Assembly: GCA_002104935.1 (NCBI GenBank)
Contig: MCGT01000013.1
Location: forward strand, 310,001 to 374,000
Length of the DNA stretch: 64,000 nucleotides
Direction: 5' to 3'
Source: Hesseltinella vesiculosa
Lineage: Eukaryota; Mucoromycota; Mucoromycetes; Mucorales; Cunninghamellaceae
Made by a program: the position numbers and the translations under genes. This document shows positions 12,494-23,208 of this stretch, one piece after another (within the stretch, counting starts at the first letter, position 1; each line of letters opens with the position of its first letter). The notes beneath the pieces were generated by a model that saw only the letters and a list, made by a program, of their open reading frames with translations, was not told the origin of the DNA and ran no database searches.

Positions 12494-13864
12494 TCAGGCG
12501 TGGGCTAGACGTTTCTTGACGACCGAAGGTCGGATGCTGAGGCGTGACAAGAGAGGCAGGATTAGGCAAGACAGTATCATCAGCGCCAAGAGCAGCCAGC
12601 GCAATGTTGACCCCGACAAGGGCGACAGAGACAGAGACAGAGACGGCGACATCGCCGGTGCTTGGAAACTGGCCGAGGCGTCATGATGGACCAGTTTGGA
12701 CATACGGTGGGCAGCAGCAGCAGGCGACGAGGTCGAGCCGTCTGGCAAGGCCAAGAAGGCTAGGCCGGGCAGCAAGGAAAAGAGACGTAGGGTCGATGAC
12801 TCGGGTGAAGACTGGATGGACGAGACAGGGGAGGCGTCTGGAGATGGGGTGGCCATGGCTGATTTTTTTCGAGGTCGCTTTGCTGGTGCTGAGGCTGGTT
12901 GAGATGCAGATTGTCGAGTATGGCGGCGTTGGTAACGGCGGCGATGGCGTTCTTCTGGGGACAGGAGTGAGGCCCGATGAGCGGCACGCTCTTTCAGCAT
13001 GCGTTGGTGGTCGACTCTTTCTTGAGCCAAAGATTGCTTGCGCTCCAGGCGGCGGCGTTCCTTGTCGGCTTGGTGACGGCGCTCCTTGTCTTCGAGATAC
13101 TTGGACAACAAAGGCGCGCCGCCGGGAAGACGCTGGATGACTTGCTGGAGCAGGGCAACTTCATGTGCCAGCTGGAGTTCTGTGGTCTTGAGATGGTGGA
13201 TGTACTCGGTTGCTTTTTGCAGAATGGTCGCCTTGTTCAGCTTCTTGGCCACGATGACGCCGTCTTGTTCTTCTTCGGGCTCGTCATCGGTGTCCGAGTC
13301 CGAGTCGCTGTGTTTCGGCATCTGCTGCTTGAGCTGGAGCTCGGCGGTGCGGTTCAGTGCTGGCACGGCTTTCTGCAGCTCCTTGATGCGGTCATTGATG
13401 TTGTTGCGGTACCGGCGTTCGATGGCGTTGTGGGCGATTTTTTGAGGTGAGCTGGGGGCTGGAGTTGAGGCGTGGCTTGAAATGGGAGAGAAGGAAGCCA
13501 GGGCCATGAGGGACGGCGGGAAGGTTTCAGTCTTCACCGGAGGCGGCAGCTGGGTCAGCATGGAAAGAAATGATGGCTGGGACAGCAGTGTGTCCAAGGA
13601 GACATGGGATTCCTCTTCATTAGGTGGCGTGAGCGGATGGGTGGTGCGGACGAGAAAGTCTTCATCCCCCGTGGCGCTGCTGTCATCGGAAGGGATCACC
13701 ATGAAATTAGCGTTGCCGAAAGGAGGATCTCCGTCTGGCATATTGGCGAGGAACAAGGGCGACAGGCTGGTGGAGGAGGGTCGGCGGGTGGGCATGGCGC
13801 TGTCTTGGAACCAAGGTATCATATAGTTGTGTTGGTCTTGGAGTCGTTGGTCGAAATGAGCCAT
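12494..13864 (-). CDS. SREBP-like bHLH-zip transcription factor with C-terminal membrane anchor
   Basis: Intronless, 456 residues. The bHLH at about residues 145-228 reads HNAIERRYRNNINDRIKEL. The Tyr in ERRYR (most bHLH proteins have Arg) is the signature of the sterol-regulatory SREBP/Sre1 group. A long acidic loop (DSDSDTDDEPEEEQD) separates the two helices, as in fungal Sre1 proteins, and a leucine-rich helix follows. One hydrophobic segment (LRWLLLALMILSCLILPLL) lies at about 421-440, leaving only about 16 residues after it. Classical SREBPs have two membrane spans and a large SCAP-binding domain; both are missing here. The protein may therefore be a tail-anchored latent factor, released by proteolysis. 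A further ATG lies upstream in frame at about 13894 but gives no conserved sequence; 13864 was preferred. Confidence 0.85.
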   Translation of the reverse strand: MAHFDQRLQDQHNYMIPWFQDSAMPTRRPSSTSLSPLFLANMPDGDPPFGNANFMVIPSDDSSATGDEDFLVRTTHPLTPPNEEESHVSLDTLLSQPSFLSMLTQLPPPVKTETFPPSLMALASFSPISSHASTPAPSSPQKIAHNAIERRYRNNINDRIKELQKAVPALNRTAELQLKQQMPKHSDSDSDTDDEPEEEQDGVIVAKKLNKATILQKATEYIHHLKTTELQLAHEVALLQQVIQRLPGGAPLLSKYLEDKERRHQADKERRRLERKQSLAQERVDHQRMLKERAAHRASLLSPEERHRRRYQRRHTRQSASQPASAPAKRPRKKSAMATPSPDASPVSSIQSSPESSTLRLFSLLPGLAFLALPDGSTSSPAAAAHRMSKLVHHDASASFQAPAMSPSLSLSLSPLSGSTLRWLLLALMILSCLILPLLSRLSIRPSVVKKRLAHA

Positions 13865-14307
13865 TGGGTAAAGAATAAAATAAGCAATGACCAAAAATAA
13901 AAAGAGGCGGAAGGATAAATGAGCTTAAAAAGGGTCGCGACTGGGAAGAAAAGAAAAAAAGTGGCATGTTTCTTCCAGCCAATCAGGCAGACGCTGCCTG
14001 CATAAAGTGGCGTGAGGTTTACTTTTAAAAATATGAGGAAAATTGGGGGCAGGGGTGTAATCAAAAGCGAAATCCTGGTTTTTGTTTATCCTGCAACGCA
14101 TGATTCGTGATTTTTTTACCAGGCAAATGGCATGTCAAAAAGAAGATTGCACGCTGCGGTGAAACCAGGAGCCAAGACGCAGCCAAAAAAAAAAAAAAAA
14201 AAGCGCTGGCTTTCCTTTTTGAAACTGTAAAATATTGCAGCGTCTTTTTCTGTATTGATCACAAACAAAGGTCAGAAAAAGAAAAAAAAAAGGTACAAAT
14301 AGATCCC
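13865..14307. promoter_or_regulatory. divergent promoter region between the SREBP-like gene and cyclin L
   Basis: This 443-bp spacer sits between two start codons. AGCCAATC at 13977-13984 is a perfect CCAAT-box (NF-Y/HAP type), 113 bp upstream of the SREBP-like ATG. Several poly-A runs (14183-14200, 14281-14291) lie on the cyclin side. No ORF of note. Confidence 0.45.
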
Positions 14308-15297
14308 ATGTCTCGGCGCGTCTTACAGAATCCATTGGCAACCATCGGCCAACTCACTTCGTCGCCTTCTCATTTGGATGGCATCCCTTCCACTCTGGAA
14401 CGAGATCTACGCAATCTTGGTGCTGAATTGATTCAAACAGCCGGCATTCTCCTTAAGCAGTAAGCTCAGTAGTCATCATTCGTACCCATCCATCTAATTT
14501 CTCATGCGTCATTTAAAGGCCTCAGGTGGTGATGGCAACAGCGCAAGTGCTGTTCCAGCGTTTTTATTTCATGGCCAGCTTGAAGGATTTTGACATTGTA
14601 GAAATTGGACTGGGAGCGATCTTCTTGGCAGCCAAACTGGAAGAACGATCGTTACGCATGACCCATTTGGTGACCGTCTATGACCATGTCCTTCGACTTG
14701 TACGACATCAAAGCACCTTGCCTCCGCTAGATCCGTTTTCTCGGGTAAGGATGCCCAAGCTGACAGGCTGAGGAATGAAGGGGGGGGGGAGGCTTCTCTA
14801 GAACTGACCCGTTTTTTTATTGCTTGGATCTCCTATTTTTTTTTTCTATTACTTGTGGCTAGAGGACCTACGATTTACGATCGATGACCATTGATGCTGA
14901 GATGCATATCTTGAAGCAACTTGGATTTAATGTGCAAGTGCAACTGCCTTACAGTCTAATGATCAATTACCTGCGCATCCTGGACCTTGAAGAGGACGAA
15001 AAGATACCCACTGTCGCCTGGAATTACCTGAACGACAGTCTAAGGACCGTGGCTCATGTGGCCTATGCTCCTGAAGTGATTGCGGTGGCGGCCATTTGGC
15101 TGGCATGCCGGCAACAAGGAATCAAGTTGCCGACGGATGCTGGCAACGAGTGGTGGCTCCTGTTTGATGTATCAGAACTAGATTTCAAGACCGTCGGTAC
15201 CATGATCATGGTGCTATACCAGCAACCGATTGATCGCCTGGCTTTGCCCTTGACCACCATTGATCTCAAGGAGTTGGTCTGGCCCACTGAAGACTAG
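14308..15297 (+). CDS. cyclin L-type cyclin (CDK11/12-class partner), no RS domain
   Basis: Cyclin L proteins pair with CDK11-type kinases and couple transcription to pre-mRNA splicing in the nucleus. Exons 14308-14459, 14519-14744 and 14863-15297 give 813 nt, 270 residues. The cyclin box shows the family patterns: VVMATAQVLFQRFYF, GAIFLAAKLEE, LKQLGFNV, AWNYLNDSLRT and AAIWLACRQQGIKLP. Spacing matches two consecutive cyclin folds. Animal cyclin L1/L2 carry a long C-terminal Arg/Ser domain; this protein stops 20-25 residues after the second fold, as fungal homologues often do. Cyclin K/C are the nearest alternatives, but AWNYLNDSLRT is closest to cyclin L. The start is the ATG after a poly-A run, and no other fits. 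Confidence 0.85.
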
Positions 15298-15488
15298 ACC
15301 TTTCGGCCCTGATATTTTGGGGAGGCATTAAATCAACAAAAAGCTGACCACGTCTCGTTTTATTTGTGTATTAGTCTTGGGCTTTAATTCTTTTTTGGAA
15401 GTTAGGAGTGGAATACATGAGAGGCGAACAAAAAAGACAGGTTAAAAAAAAAAAGAGAATTTGAAAAAAAAGGAGGTTTATGACACTT

Positions 15489-16352
15489 TCATGGAGTAAA
15501 GAGAATACCCGTTTCGTAGGGGCCAGGGGGTTCCAAGTCATCCGCCAAAAAAGGAGAAGAAGCGGATAGATTGAGCTGAGCTTGGTAGGGTTGAATGGAG
15601 CGACGGGGCTGGGAGAACAAGTCGGAGGAATAGCTATAGCTGGCAAGCGAGTCGTGCTCTTTCGGCAGATGTGTGGATGCCAGGACGCTGGTGTCGACCA
15701 AAGTATTTGTGGGTGAAATGTTGGATGAGTCAGACAGTGGATGAGGATAGGCGGGGGGAGGCTGTTTGACGATGGAGTCGGATGACATGTACATTGGCGG
15801 TTTCTGATCCCAGGCGCTGCTGGTTGACGATCCCAACGTAGACCAGGAGCGATTGGATCCCACCATTGATGAGTGCAGGCGGTCTTGAGCCAAGCGTCGT
15901 CGTCGACGTTTCTGTCGTACCCAACAGCACCAACCCGACAGCACACACAAGCAGAGCAAGGTGACACCGCCGATCACGCTCCCGACGATCACTGGTGTCA
16001 TATTCACATTGGGATTTTTGTGCAGGTCATTGATTTGGGGGGTATCAGCGACCACAATTGAGGTGGTGGCAAGGATAGGTAGAGAAGAGGAAAGCGTCTG
16101 GGTCGAGGGCGTTGGTAGGACTCTGGCGGTTGCCATGGAAACCATCGACGGAGCGCTCATGGAAGGTGGTGTGGCTATGATTTTTGATCCCGACCCGCTT
16201 GGCAAAACCCTTCCGCTGATGGTTGCTGACGAATGTGAAGTCACAATGTTACCAGATGGTGGTGGTGATGAAAGGCTAGGTGTAGAGCGAGATACCACTG
16301 GATACATACCTGGAGGTGGACGAGCAAAGACAAGATTGGGTTGACGGTACAT
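15489..16352 (-). CDS. Ser/Pro-rich single-pass membrane protein, unrecognised
   Basis: One exon, 287 residues. Residues 1 to about 115 are Ser/Thr/Pro-rich (likely O-glycosylated if outside the cell). A hydrophobic span with a GxxxG-like core (VIVGSVIGGVTLLCLCVLSG) lies at about 120-140, followed by WCCW and a QKRRRRR stop-transfer cluster. The C-terminal 140 residues are hydrophilic with a PPPAYPHP element and several SSxS stretches. The topology, outside Ser/Thr domain and cytosolic tail, recalls fungal wall-stress sensors of the Wsc/Mid2 sort, but no cysteine-rich WSC domain is present and no cleavable signal peptide is visible. An upstream signal-peptide exon was looked for and not found convincingly. 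Function unknown. Confidence 0.6.
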   Translation of the reverse strand: MYRQPNLVFARPPPGMYPVVSRSTPSLSSPPPSGNIVTSHSSATISGRVLPSGSGSKIIATPPSMSAPSMVSMATARVLPTPSTQTLSSSLPILATTSIVVADTPQINDLHKNPNVNMTPVIVGSVIGGVTLLCLCVLSGWCCWVRQKRRRRRLAQDRLHSSMVGSNRSWSTLGSSTSSAWDQKPPMYMSSDSIVKQPPPAYPHPLSDSSNISPTNTLVDTSVLASTHLPKEHDSLASYSYSSDLFSQPRRSIQPYQAQLNLSASSPFLADDLEPPGPYETGILFTP

Positions 16353-19300
16353 CCCAAAAAGAAAATATAAGATAAAAAAAATTAGAAGATTTCACAAGTG
16401 TGGAATAAAAAGAAAGAGATAAAAAAAAAAGGAGCAAGGGGGAAAGAGAAGAAAAAAAAAAGAGTTGTGTGCCCTTGAAATTTAGCACAATGAGTGGCAT
16501 GCGGTCCCTCCACTCACACAGCCAAAGTGAAACCAAACGTTTGATTTAGACATTGGTGGACTCCTATCAACCCAACATCCTTATTTTAACGCACCCCAAA
16601 AATAAAATAGTGTAATTGAAAAATAAGAGCGATGTTAGGTTGAGATCGTCTTAAGGAGTTTCTCATTGCTCATGTATGCAAGCTCAACCTGCATAAAAAA
16701 GAAAGAACCTTTTTTCATGCAGCTCACAAGTAACTCCGTCTTTTTTTTACATCTTCCATTCTTGCTCTTTCTCTCTCTCTTTTGCTTCATACTTGCTTCA
16801 GCTCCCTTTGATGAGCAGTAACAAGGATAAAAAACTGTGCATTTTGAAAAAAAAAAAAAACAAACGTAACGCGTTTGGCACACTTGGCAGTTCATCAGCG
16901 AATAAAAAACGTGGGGAAACGACGCCACTCCTTTTTTTTGTTCCTTTCAACCTGTTTTTGGCAGAAAAAAACACCCTGCGGGTGTTGTCATCAGCATCCA
17001 TGGGTCGTAAATAAAGACCAAGCTCAACATGCTTTTCTTTTAGAGTTCCCTTTGTAGCCTGGGATTTTTTTAATGAGCAACCCAGGAACGTTGGCAAGGA
17101 CACAGGCTGCACCAAAATGGAGGTTGAAGGTTTAACAGAAAGCCAATGGAGGGTGCTGAAATGTAGATCATTGAGACCAGCAATATCCCACATGCAAACG
17201 AAATGGATGCTTTCCTATTGGCAAGGAGGTTAGCAGCACTTGGAGTGATCATCCATGCGAGGAAGGCAGAAAAAAAAAAGATGAGCCCCAGGCCATTTGC
17301 CTCCGCCCTTTGCATACAGTGTCACAGCCTTTCGAATCCCTGTGTCTGTGAGACCTTACGTGCTAGGCATGCCCAGTGAACACCGATCGTGTGCTGTCGG
17401 TTATTAAAAAAAAGAAAGTATGCCAAAGCTGTAGATTTTTTATTTTCCTCTTCTTTGTACATGCTCGTTATGTCATGGCACCATACCCAAAGGGCTGATT
17501 GAAATACCACATGTCAAAGTTTCTTCAACCAGTATCGGCTTGCTTGGGGTTGCAACGGCTGCAGGAAGGCGGGGCTCGAGCGCGGTCATTGCAAACCTAT
17601 GGTTGTTGAGGTGCCGAGCTGCAGCGCCGAGCTTCATGTGGTTAAACAAAAAAGCAAGGAGATGAGGATTGCCCGAGTTTCCGCCAGAAATTTGCAGAGG
17701 AGAGTCACGGTATATCTCCTAGCTTCGGACGAATGAGCAGCACTGGCGCATCAATGATGGCTGGGGAATGTCACAGTCGACGCAGAACACGAAGAAACAT
17801 GCTTAATGAAAAAAAGTCATTCAAAAAGTCGGCGGTCTTTTAACTTTAGACGGCCTAGATTTACTGGCTGGAAGCGTCCTGCGAATTCAGGCCCCCCCAT
17901 CCTGGCCTTTGGAAAGATCTTTCTGGAAGCACTGTCACCACTTTGCTTAGCACTTCTAGTCACCGAGGAGCAAGACGGTCAATGTAAGCGGATCCTGTCT
18001 CCCATGGCCGACACAGCACGTAGGAAATACGTCCTGTCGAGTGGATGCCCCTGGCTGCCATTACCCAAGAGCGTAATAAAATGAGGCATTCGTGGCTGGC
18101 CCCTTAGATTGTGTCTCCTTTTCATATGCCAGGAACCACAATGGCATTCTTTCTTGAATCTGGTAAATTATGGCCCGTCGGCTAAGCTAAAAAAAGCATC
18201 CTATTTCCGTCCGTCGCTGCTCTCGCCAAGTGCTATGAATGATGGAATGACAGAAGGAAAAAATCGTACTCGGTTCACTTACTGCATCTCTGAATTGAGA
18301 CGGAAGGGGAAAAAAAGGAAAGGTGCTATCTACAAGCCGTAGGGTTTCCGAGGCTTCAACATGCACAAAAAAAATAAAACCACCCCTCCAAAAATATGGA
18401 CGCCTGATCAATCAGCCTGCGGAGGATGGAACTTCGAGGTTGGCTGGCCGTCAAAATTTGCTGGTGAGGTCGGCATGCGAAGTGCTAACAGCCTTTCATT
18501 TTTCTGTCGTTTTAGGAGTGGTGCCAAAACTAAGCTGGGGACACTTTAGCCAGGTCTCTCTTTGCTGATCGACGTGATTTTTTCAGCATCATCCTCATTC
18601 GAGAGTCTCTGCACCCCTGTTGACGTTCACATCGATTCGTTCGCTTGAAAACGCTGTGCAACCCTCAAAGGCTGGTGAGGAGTCCCCGGGCAACGTGGCC
18701 AAAAAAGCCGCCATACCGGGTTTTCTTCATCCTCACCGATTCACTCAGACAAAAGAGCCATGCGCTATTTTAAAGTGTGTAACGATCGCTTGTTTTGCTC
18801 GGAGCAAATGAAGATGGATCAGCGCATCCCCACATATGTTTTTTTGGATTCTGTAGATCTTGGTAACACTTGAGCTGTGTTCATGAAGGCGTGCTTTATC
18901 GTGCATGAGCTGTGATTGAAAAAAAATGGGAAGATGAAGGCAATGCTGGATAGACGTCCCTGAAAGAGGGTCCTTTCTCAAAACGCACTGCTCGCTGTGA
19001 GCCAGATTGGAAATAAATTGGCTAAATTTGGAAGATAGACCTTCAAAAATGAGGATCCCCAAAATAATAATAAATCTAACGTTACACAACGAAGGGATCC
19101 TCCATTTGTTAACTTTCTGGAACAGCCCAGCTTCTGCACTTAATAATGAAATAACAAATCTAAACCAATGGAAAACATTAAACGAAATCGATTGAGCATG
19201 AATATGAGAGAGTGTGTGTGTGTGGAAAAGGTGAGTCAGTAAAGAAAGTAAGCGTGCTATCGATTTGTTGACAATCCGCTGGCGCACAACAAGCATGCAA

Positions 19301-19435
19301 GAGCGCCAAGCATTGATGTCAAAAAAAGGGAAGTCCAAAACGAGCTAAAAAAAAAAAGTTGAGCTACATATTCTCCTCTTCTTTTCACTGCTTTTTTTTT
19401 TTTTTTTTACCCCTTGTTTTCCTGCTTGTTTGATC
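16353..19435. other. 3.1-kb gene-free region
   Basis: Only short, unconserved ORFs; the longest (about 197 codons, minus strand, 18745-19338) has no protein-like character. A-runs occur at 16846-16859 and elsewhere. A T-run of 18 (19391-19408) precedes the next ATG by 27 bp. A non-coding RNA or decayed element could be hidden here, but nothing supports one. Confidence 0.4.
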
Positions 19436-20845
19436 ATGTTGTCATCCAAGAAATACATTGCCATTGGCTTTGCCATTGGGTTAATGTTATTGTTTATTAT
19501 GCATCTTCAGTTGGAAAAACAGCTGGACCGACCGCTCACCAGCCTGGAATCCAGCGTTGACAGCCGCTTGCTTGGCGACGAAAAATACATTAGCTTCATG
19601 CCTCATTCTGGCCTACACAACCAGCGGATTGCGCTCATCAATGCTGCTCTCCTAGCCTTTGCTCTGAATCGTACCTTGATCATGCCTGAACTGAACCTGG
19701 GTGCTGGCACATATTGGCGACCTTCCAAACAATTGCCTTTCCGGCTGGATGAATGTGTACCTAAATCTCTCCAAAGTCATCACACCGAGCGTCACTGGTG
19801 GGCGCCCAACTGCTTTGATTACAAACGCTACATCCCTATGCCTGTAGAATCCATCTTTGACCTGACAGCCTTTGAGGAGCTGGGCATCAAGACAATGCAA
19901 CGACGACACATGAGCCTTGACTACTTTGCTCGTTATTGGTCGGTGCCTCAGGACGACCGAAATCAGTCGCTGGTCTACCAGGTGCCTGACACCACTCGGT
20001 ATTCGTATCAGATTGCTGACTCGCCCACGGCCGACCGTAAAAACATCCGTTATCAAGAACTGCTCACCCTCAACGACCTTGCCCGCCATCAGGAACCTTT
20101 TCTGTTGTTCAACTCCTTGTTTGGTTCCAGCCGCCTGGCTCTCAGCGAGGCTAAGTTCATCGAGGCCCGACAATTCTTGCGCGAACAACTAGGCGTTCAC
20201 CACCCTCATGTCCTCCATGCAGCCATGGACATCATCGGACGCCTTGGCGGGCCGGCCAATTATGTCTCGGCGCACATCCGCATGGGTGACGGTGTGTTCA
20301 AAGTGATGATGAACGATACGATGGAACAGGTGCGGCAAAAGCTACTGCAGCACAGCGACGATGCCCCCCTGAACCGATCTACCTTGCATACCTTGACTGT
20401 GCTCCGTCATCAGCCTATCGAGCGCCTCAACACTTGTCTGAAGCTCCAGCCTCCAGATCATCATCGCTTTGGTCTGATCTACATGACCACTGACGCCCCT
20501 AACCCTCGACGCACACTCTCGCACCTCTACGACGAGTTTGCATGCCTCTTTAGCTTACAGGATTTCCAAGACGTCGCTGATGCAACCCAAAAGCTGCGCT
20601 TACCCATCATGACCAATCACAAATCCTCTACGACGTTGTTCTCCGATGATGACTCCCCTGCCGCCGCTGATACTCCTCTCACTGTCCAAGGCGATGTCTT
20701 TTTGCCCATGATTGATGCCGAAGTTGCCTCACAAGCATCCTATTTTGTCCCCACCCCCAAGAGCACCTTCTCTGGCTATATCACCTATCGAAACCAACGA
20801 CTGCAGCGCATCTACAACAATGACATCGCCTCGGCCACCACATAA
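19436..20845 (+). CDS. GDP-fucose protein O-fucosyltransferase-like type II membrane protein
   Basis: Intronless, 469 residues. It begins with a short cytosolic end (MLSSKK) and a single span at residues 7-25 (AIGFAIGLMLLFIMHL), the layout of Golgi or ER type II glycosyltransferases. The block SGLHNQRIALINAALLAFAL followed by NRTLIMPEL matches the first donor-site motif of the O-FucT family (PF10250: H/N-Q-R ... LNRTL..P). YVSAHIRMGDGVFK is the second, Arg-containing block. SHLYDEFACLF and a C-terminal region with TFSGYIT fit the third conserved part. Expected to transfer fucose or a similar sugar to secreted proteins; the real donor and acceptor in fungi are uncertain. Related proteins in Mucorales are often labelled CigA. 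The start is the ATG just before the membrane span. Confidence 0.75.
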   Translation: MLSSKKYIAIGFAIGLMLLFIMHLQLEKQLDRPLTSLESSVDSRLLGDEKYISFMPHSGLHNQRIALINAALLAFALNRTLIMPELNLGAGTYWRPSKQLPFRLDECVPKSLQSHHTERHWWAPNCFDYKRYIPMPVESIFDLTAFEELGIKTMQRRHMSLDYFARYWSVPQDDRNQSLVYQVPDTTRYSYQIADSPTADRKNIRYQELLTLNDLARHQEPFLLFNSLFGSSRLALSEAKFIEARQFLREQLGVHHPHVLHAAMDIIGRLGGPANYVSAHIRMGDGVFKVMMNDTMEQVRQKLLQHSDDAPLNRSTLHTLTVLRHQPIERLNTCLKLQPPDHHRFGLIYMTTDAPNPRRTLSHLYDEFACLFSLQDFQDVADATQKLRLPIMTNHKSSTTLFSDDDSPAAADTPLTVQGDVFLPMIDAEVASQASYFVPTPKSTFSGYITYRNQRLQRIYNNDIASATT

Positions 20846-21267
20846 GGAAGCCTTTACAATTCTTTGCATTTTTTGAAACGACCCAATATACCACATTAGC
20901 CGATTGCATTTTTTTTCTCGCTTCCTCTATTAAACGATATTTACAGGTTTACCACTTTCAAGTATCGCATGCTTTAGAAATAGCGTATGGGAAAATGAAA
21001 AGCCGCGAGGTAAGGATAGAAAGACGATGGGGACATTACCACATTCAAGCTTTTCCACCGTACCGATTTCCAGAGCCTGGGCACTCCTTGATTGACTTGA
21101 GGGAAAGAGAGACTTGGATGAGTAGCATCGAACCTCTGAAACACTTCATTCTGATCAGAGGGTCATGCGCCTGCTGTCAAACCCTCTTTTTTTCCTTGGT
21201 GATTCAAAACTCCTGTTTTTCGCGTCTTTTTTTTTTTTTTTTTTTTCCACCTTGTACTTTCGTCCTG
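20846..21267. other. spacer between the O-FucT-like gene and the nuclease relic
   Basis: No gene seen. Contains a T-run of about 20 (21227-21246) shortly before the relic ATG, the usual pattern upstream of starts in this window. Confidence 0.35.
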
Positions 21268-22670
21268 ATGGGTAAGCGTCGTGCTCAGCAATTGCCAGAT
21301 CGACCGTCAACAAAACCTCTGCTAAGCATTAACGATGACATGGAGGCCAAGGCGGCCCTCATTCTCGAAATCCAACACCACATCAAGGCGAAACTGCTGA
21401 ATAGCATGGACCATGGCAAGACCAAGGCGGAGCAGTCCACCTACGAATCGCGGCTCAAGCACCATACCTACCGATACCTTCCTTGCTCGTGACCTTGACA
21501 CCATTGACGAAGCCAGCTCACTTGCTGAAAAAGAATGCGACCGCCACACCAAAGCAAAAGCAAAGGTACTCAAAAAGACGTGGGAATGAACCATGGGAAA
21601 GAGCCACATCATTTACATATATGTATTTTGGCAGGCAAGGCAGACACCTCCAACTTTATATTGGTTAAAGAAGAACGTCAACTCAAAGCTGCAGCCCATA
21701 AGGCTACAAGTGACGTACATGCAGCCCAAGACAGCCTTGCCGATATACGACAGACGCAGTATCCATTACGAAAGGTAAGCCCAGATGAAGTGAGAAAGGA
21801 GTGCAGGGACATTGGTAGCGGGAAGATGCTCACCTTCCGATTTTTTTTTACTGTAGGCAGCTGACGCCTAGAAGACCAAGAAATCGAAGCCCTGGTCACT
21901 CATTCCTCCAACCGAACTCAAGAAGACCACACGCGTGGAGGAAGATCCTCAACACGCTACCCTGAAATTCGATACCAACGACCTCCTTATTTCTGGAACT
22001 GACTATGGCATTATGACAATGGCCACAACGGTGACACGCACTCTCGAGGGCTTGGAGAAATTGAAGGCTGGCCAATTCTTCAAGTTACCAAAATCAACAA
22101 AGTTGGTTGCTAAGGATATTGCGTGGAAGACTGGGCAGTTCCAGCTGCAACGACGATTACAACGTGCAAAGGCCAGCCATGACTCTCCAGCAACTTAACG
22201 ATCGTTTGCCCGAACACGCTCCAAAGTATCAAAGTTCCGTGAATTTTACCACCATCCCCAAATCGAGCGCCGACGTCGACACTTACAATGGCGACAGTGG
22301 CTGGTGAAGACGAAAATCCCAGTGGATGCCAAACGAAATCATGACAAGACCCTGATCCAAGCCATTGGGTAGGCAGGCACTGGGGTTGGTACAAGAGTGG
22401 GTGGCCATTTTCGACTAGGTGGCAAATGGCACTGGCGCATAATTCGACAACATACCATCGTCCTTGTCACCAATGAAGCCCGTACGTCGATGACCTGCCC
22501 ATGCCGCCACCGCATCATTCACCCCTGCAAAACTGTTAATGGAAAGTTGAAACTGAATCTGGGCACCTCTTGCTGCGCCAACCCCTCCTGTGAGGCATAC
22601 CAACAGCGAAGAAGCAGCTTTGGTCGGGATGCCCTTTCCTGTACTTGTATTGCTTTGCGGTTGCTATGAC
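21268..22670 (+). pseudogene. decayed TnpB/Fanzor-like RNA-guided nuclease gene
   Basis: A coding relic with several frame breaks. The first part (MGKRRAQQL... about 74 codons) ends at TGA 21490-21492; protein-like sequence (DLDTIDEASSLAEKE) continues in another frame. A TAG at 21869-21871 interrupts the next frame before a block with LLISGTDYGIMTMATTV. That block resembles the RuvC-I motif (GxDxG) of TnpB and Fanzor nucleases, with Asp as the catalytic residue. Further on, a CPC...CCANPSC pair of Cys motifs resembles the zinc ribbon, and FGRDALSC resembles RuvC-III (RDxxS/A). A VLVTNEARTSMTC block just before the ribbon matches the TnpB pattern V(V)xxxxxTSxxC. Mucoromycota carry families of such proteins. 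Broken frames make it unlikely to be active. The exact intron and exon structure is unknown. Confidence 0.6.
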
Positions 22671-23208
22671 TACGAACTGTGAAATCTTATGAGCAATATT
22701 GAAATCTTTCAAACGACTTTGTACAATGCACCACGCTCTGTGAGTGTAAGGCAGCGGCTCCGTCATCAAGATATGAAAACTAGGTAAGGATATCATAAAA
22801 AAGAACTCATCGTCTCATTTTTTTCCCTGCTGTGCATCCTTGGTGTCCTTCCTTTCTTGAAATTCCTGAAGTCCATTCGGTTTCTCTGATTTGCCTACTC
22901 ACCCCACTTAATTCCATTTTTGATAGTTTGTTTTGCGACATCTTTTCTTTTGGGATTTGGGACTCTTTTGTTTAATTGAAGTGTATTGCTGTACAAAGGG
23001 ATAAAAAAACAATGAATGGAAAACAAAAACGTTAAAAATAGGTCAATTCATCTTCAGAGGACTAAAAGAAAAAAAGGAGTAAGAAAAAAACCATCGAGTA
23101 GCACGTTTTTTTTTTCCTGGGCATACATCTTCTTCGTAGGCCCTAGTTTAAAAGAGAATAGATATTAATGAAATGGCTCATCTATCACATGATTTTCTCT
23201 CCCTTCAC
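22671..23208. other. A/T-rich spacer after the nuclease relic
   Basis: No gene seen in about 540 bp; short A and T runs throughout. If the relic belongs to a transposon, its right end and any guide-RNA (omega-RNA-like) segment would lie here, but no terminal repeat could be recognised by eye. Confidence 0.3.

Noticed and set aside
17321..17345. TTCGAATCC stretch resembling a tRNA T-loop (B box)
   Set aside because: The preceding base is T, not G, and no acceptor or anticodon stem could be formed around it.
18745..19338. Minus-strand ORF of 197 codons in the gene-free region
   Set aside because: Composition is that of translated non-coding DNA (runs of His/Phe/Ser/Leu), no splice context or family resemblance, and it lies across A/T tracts.
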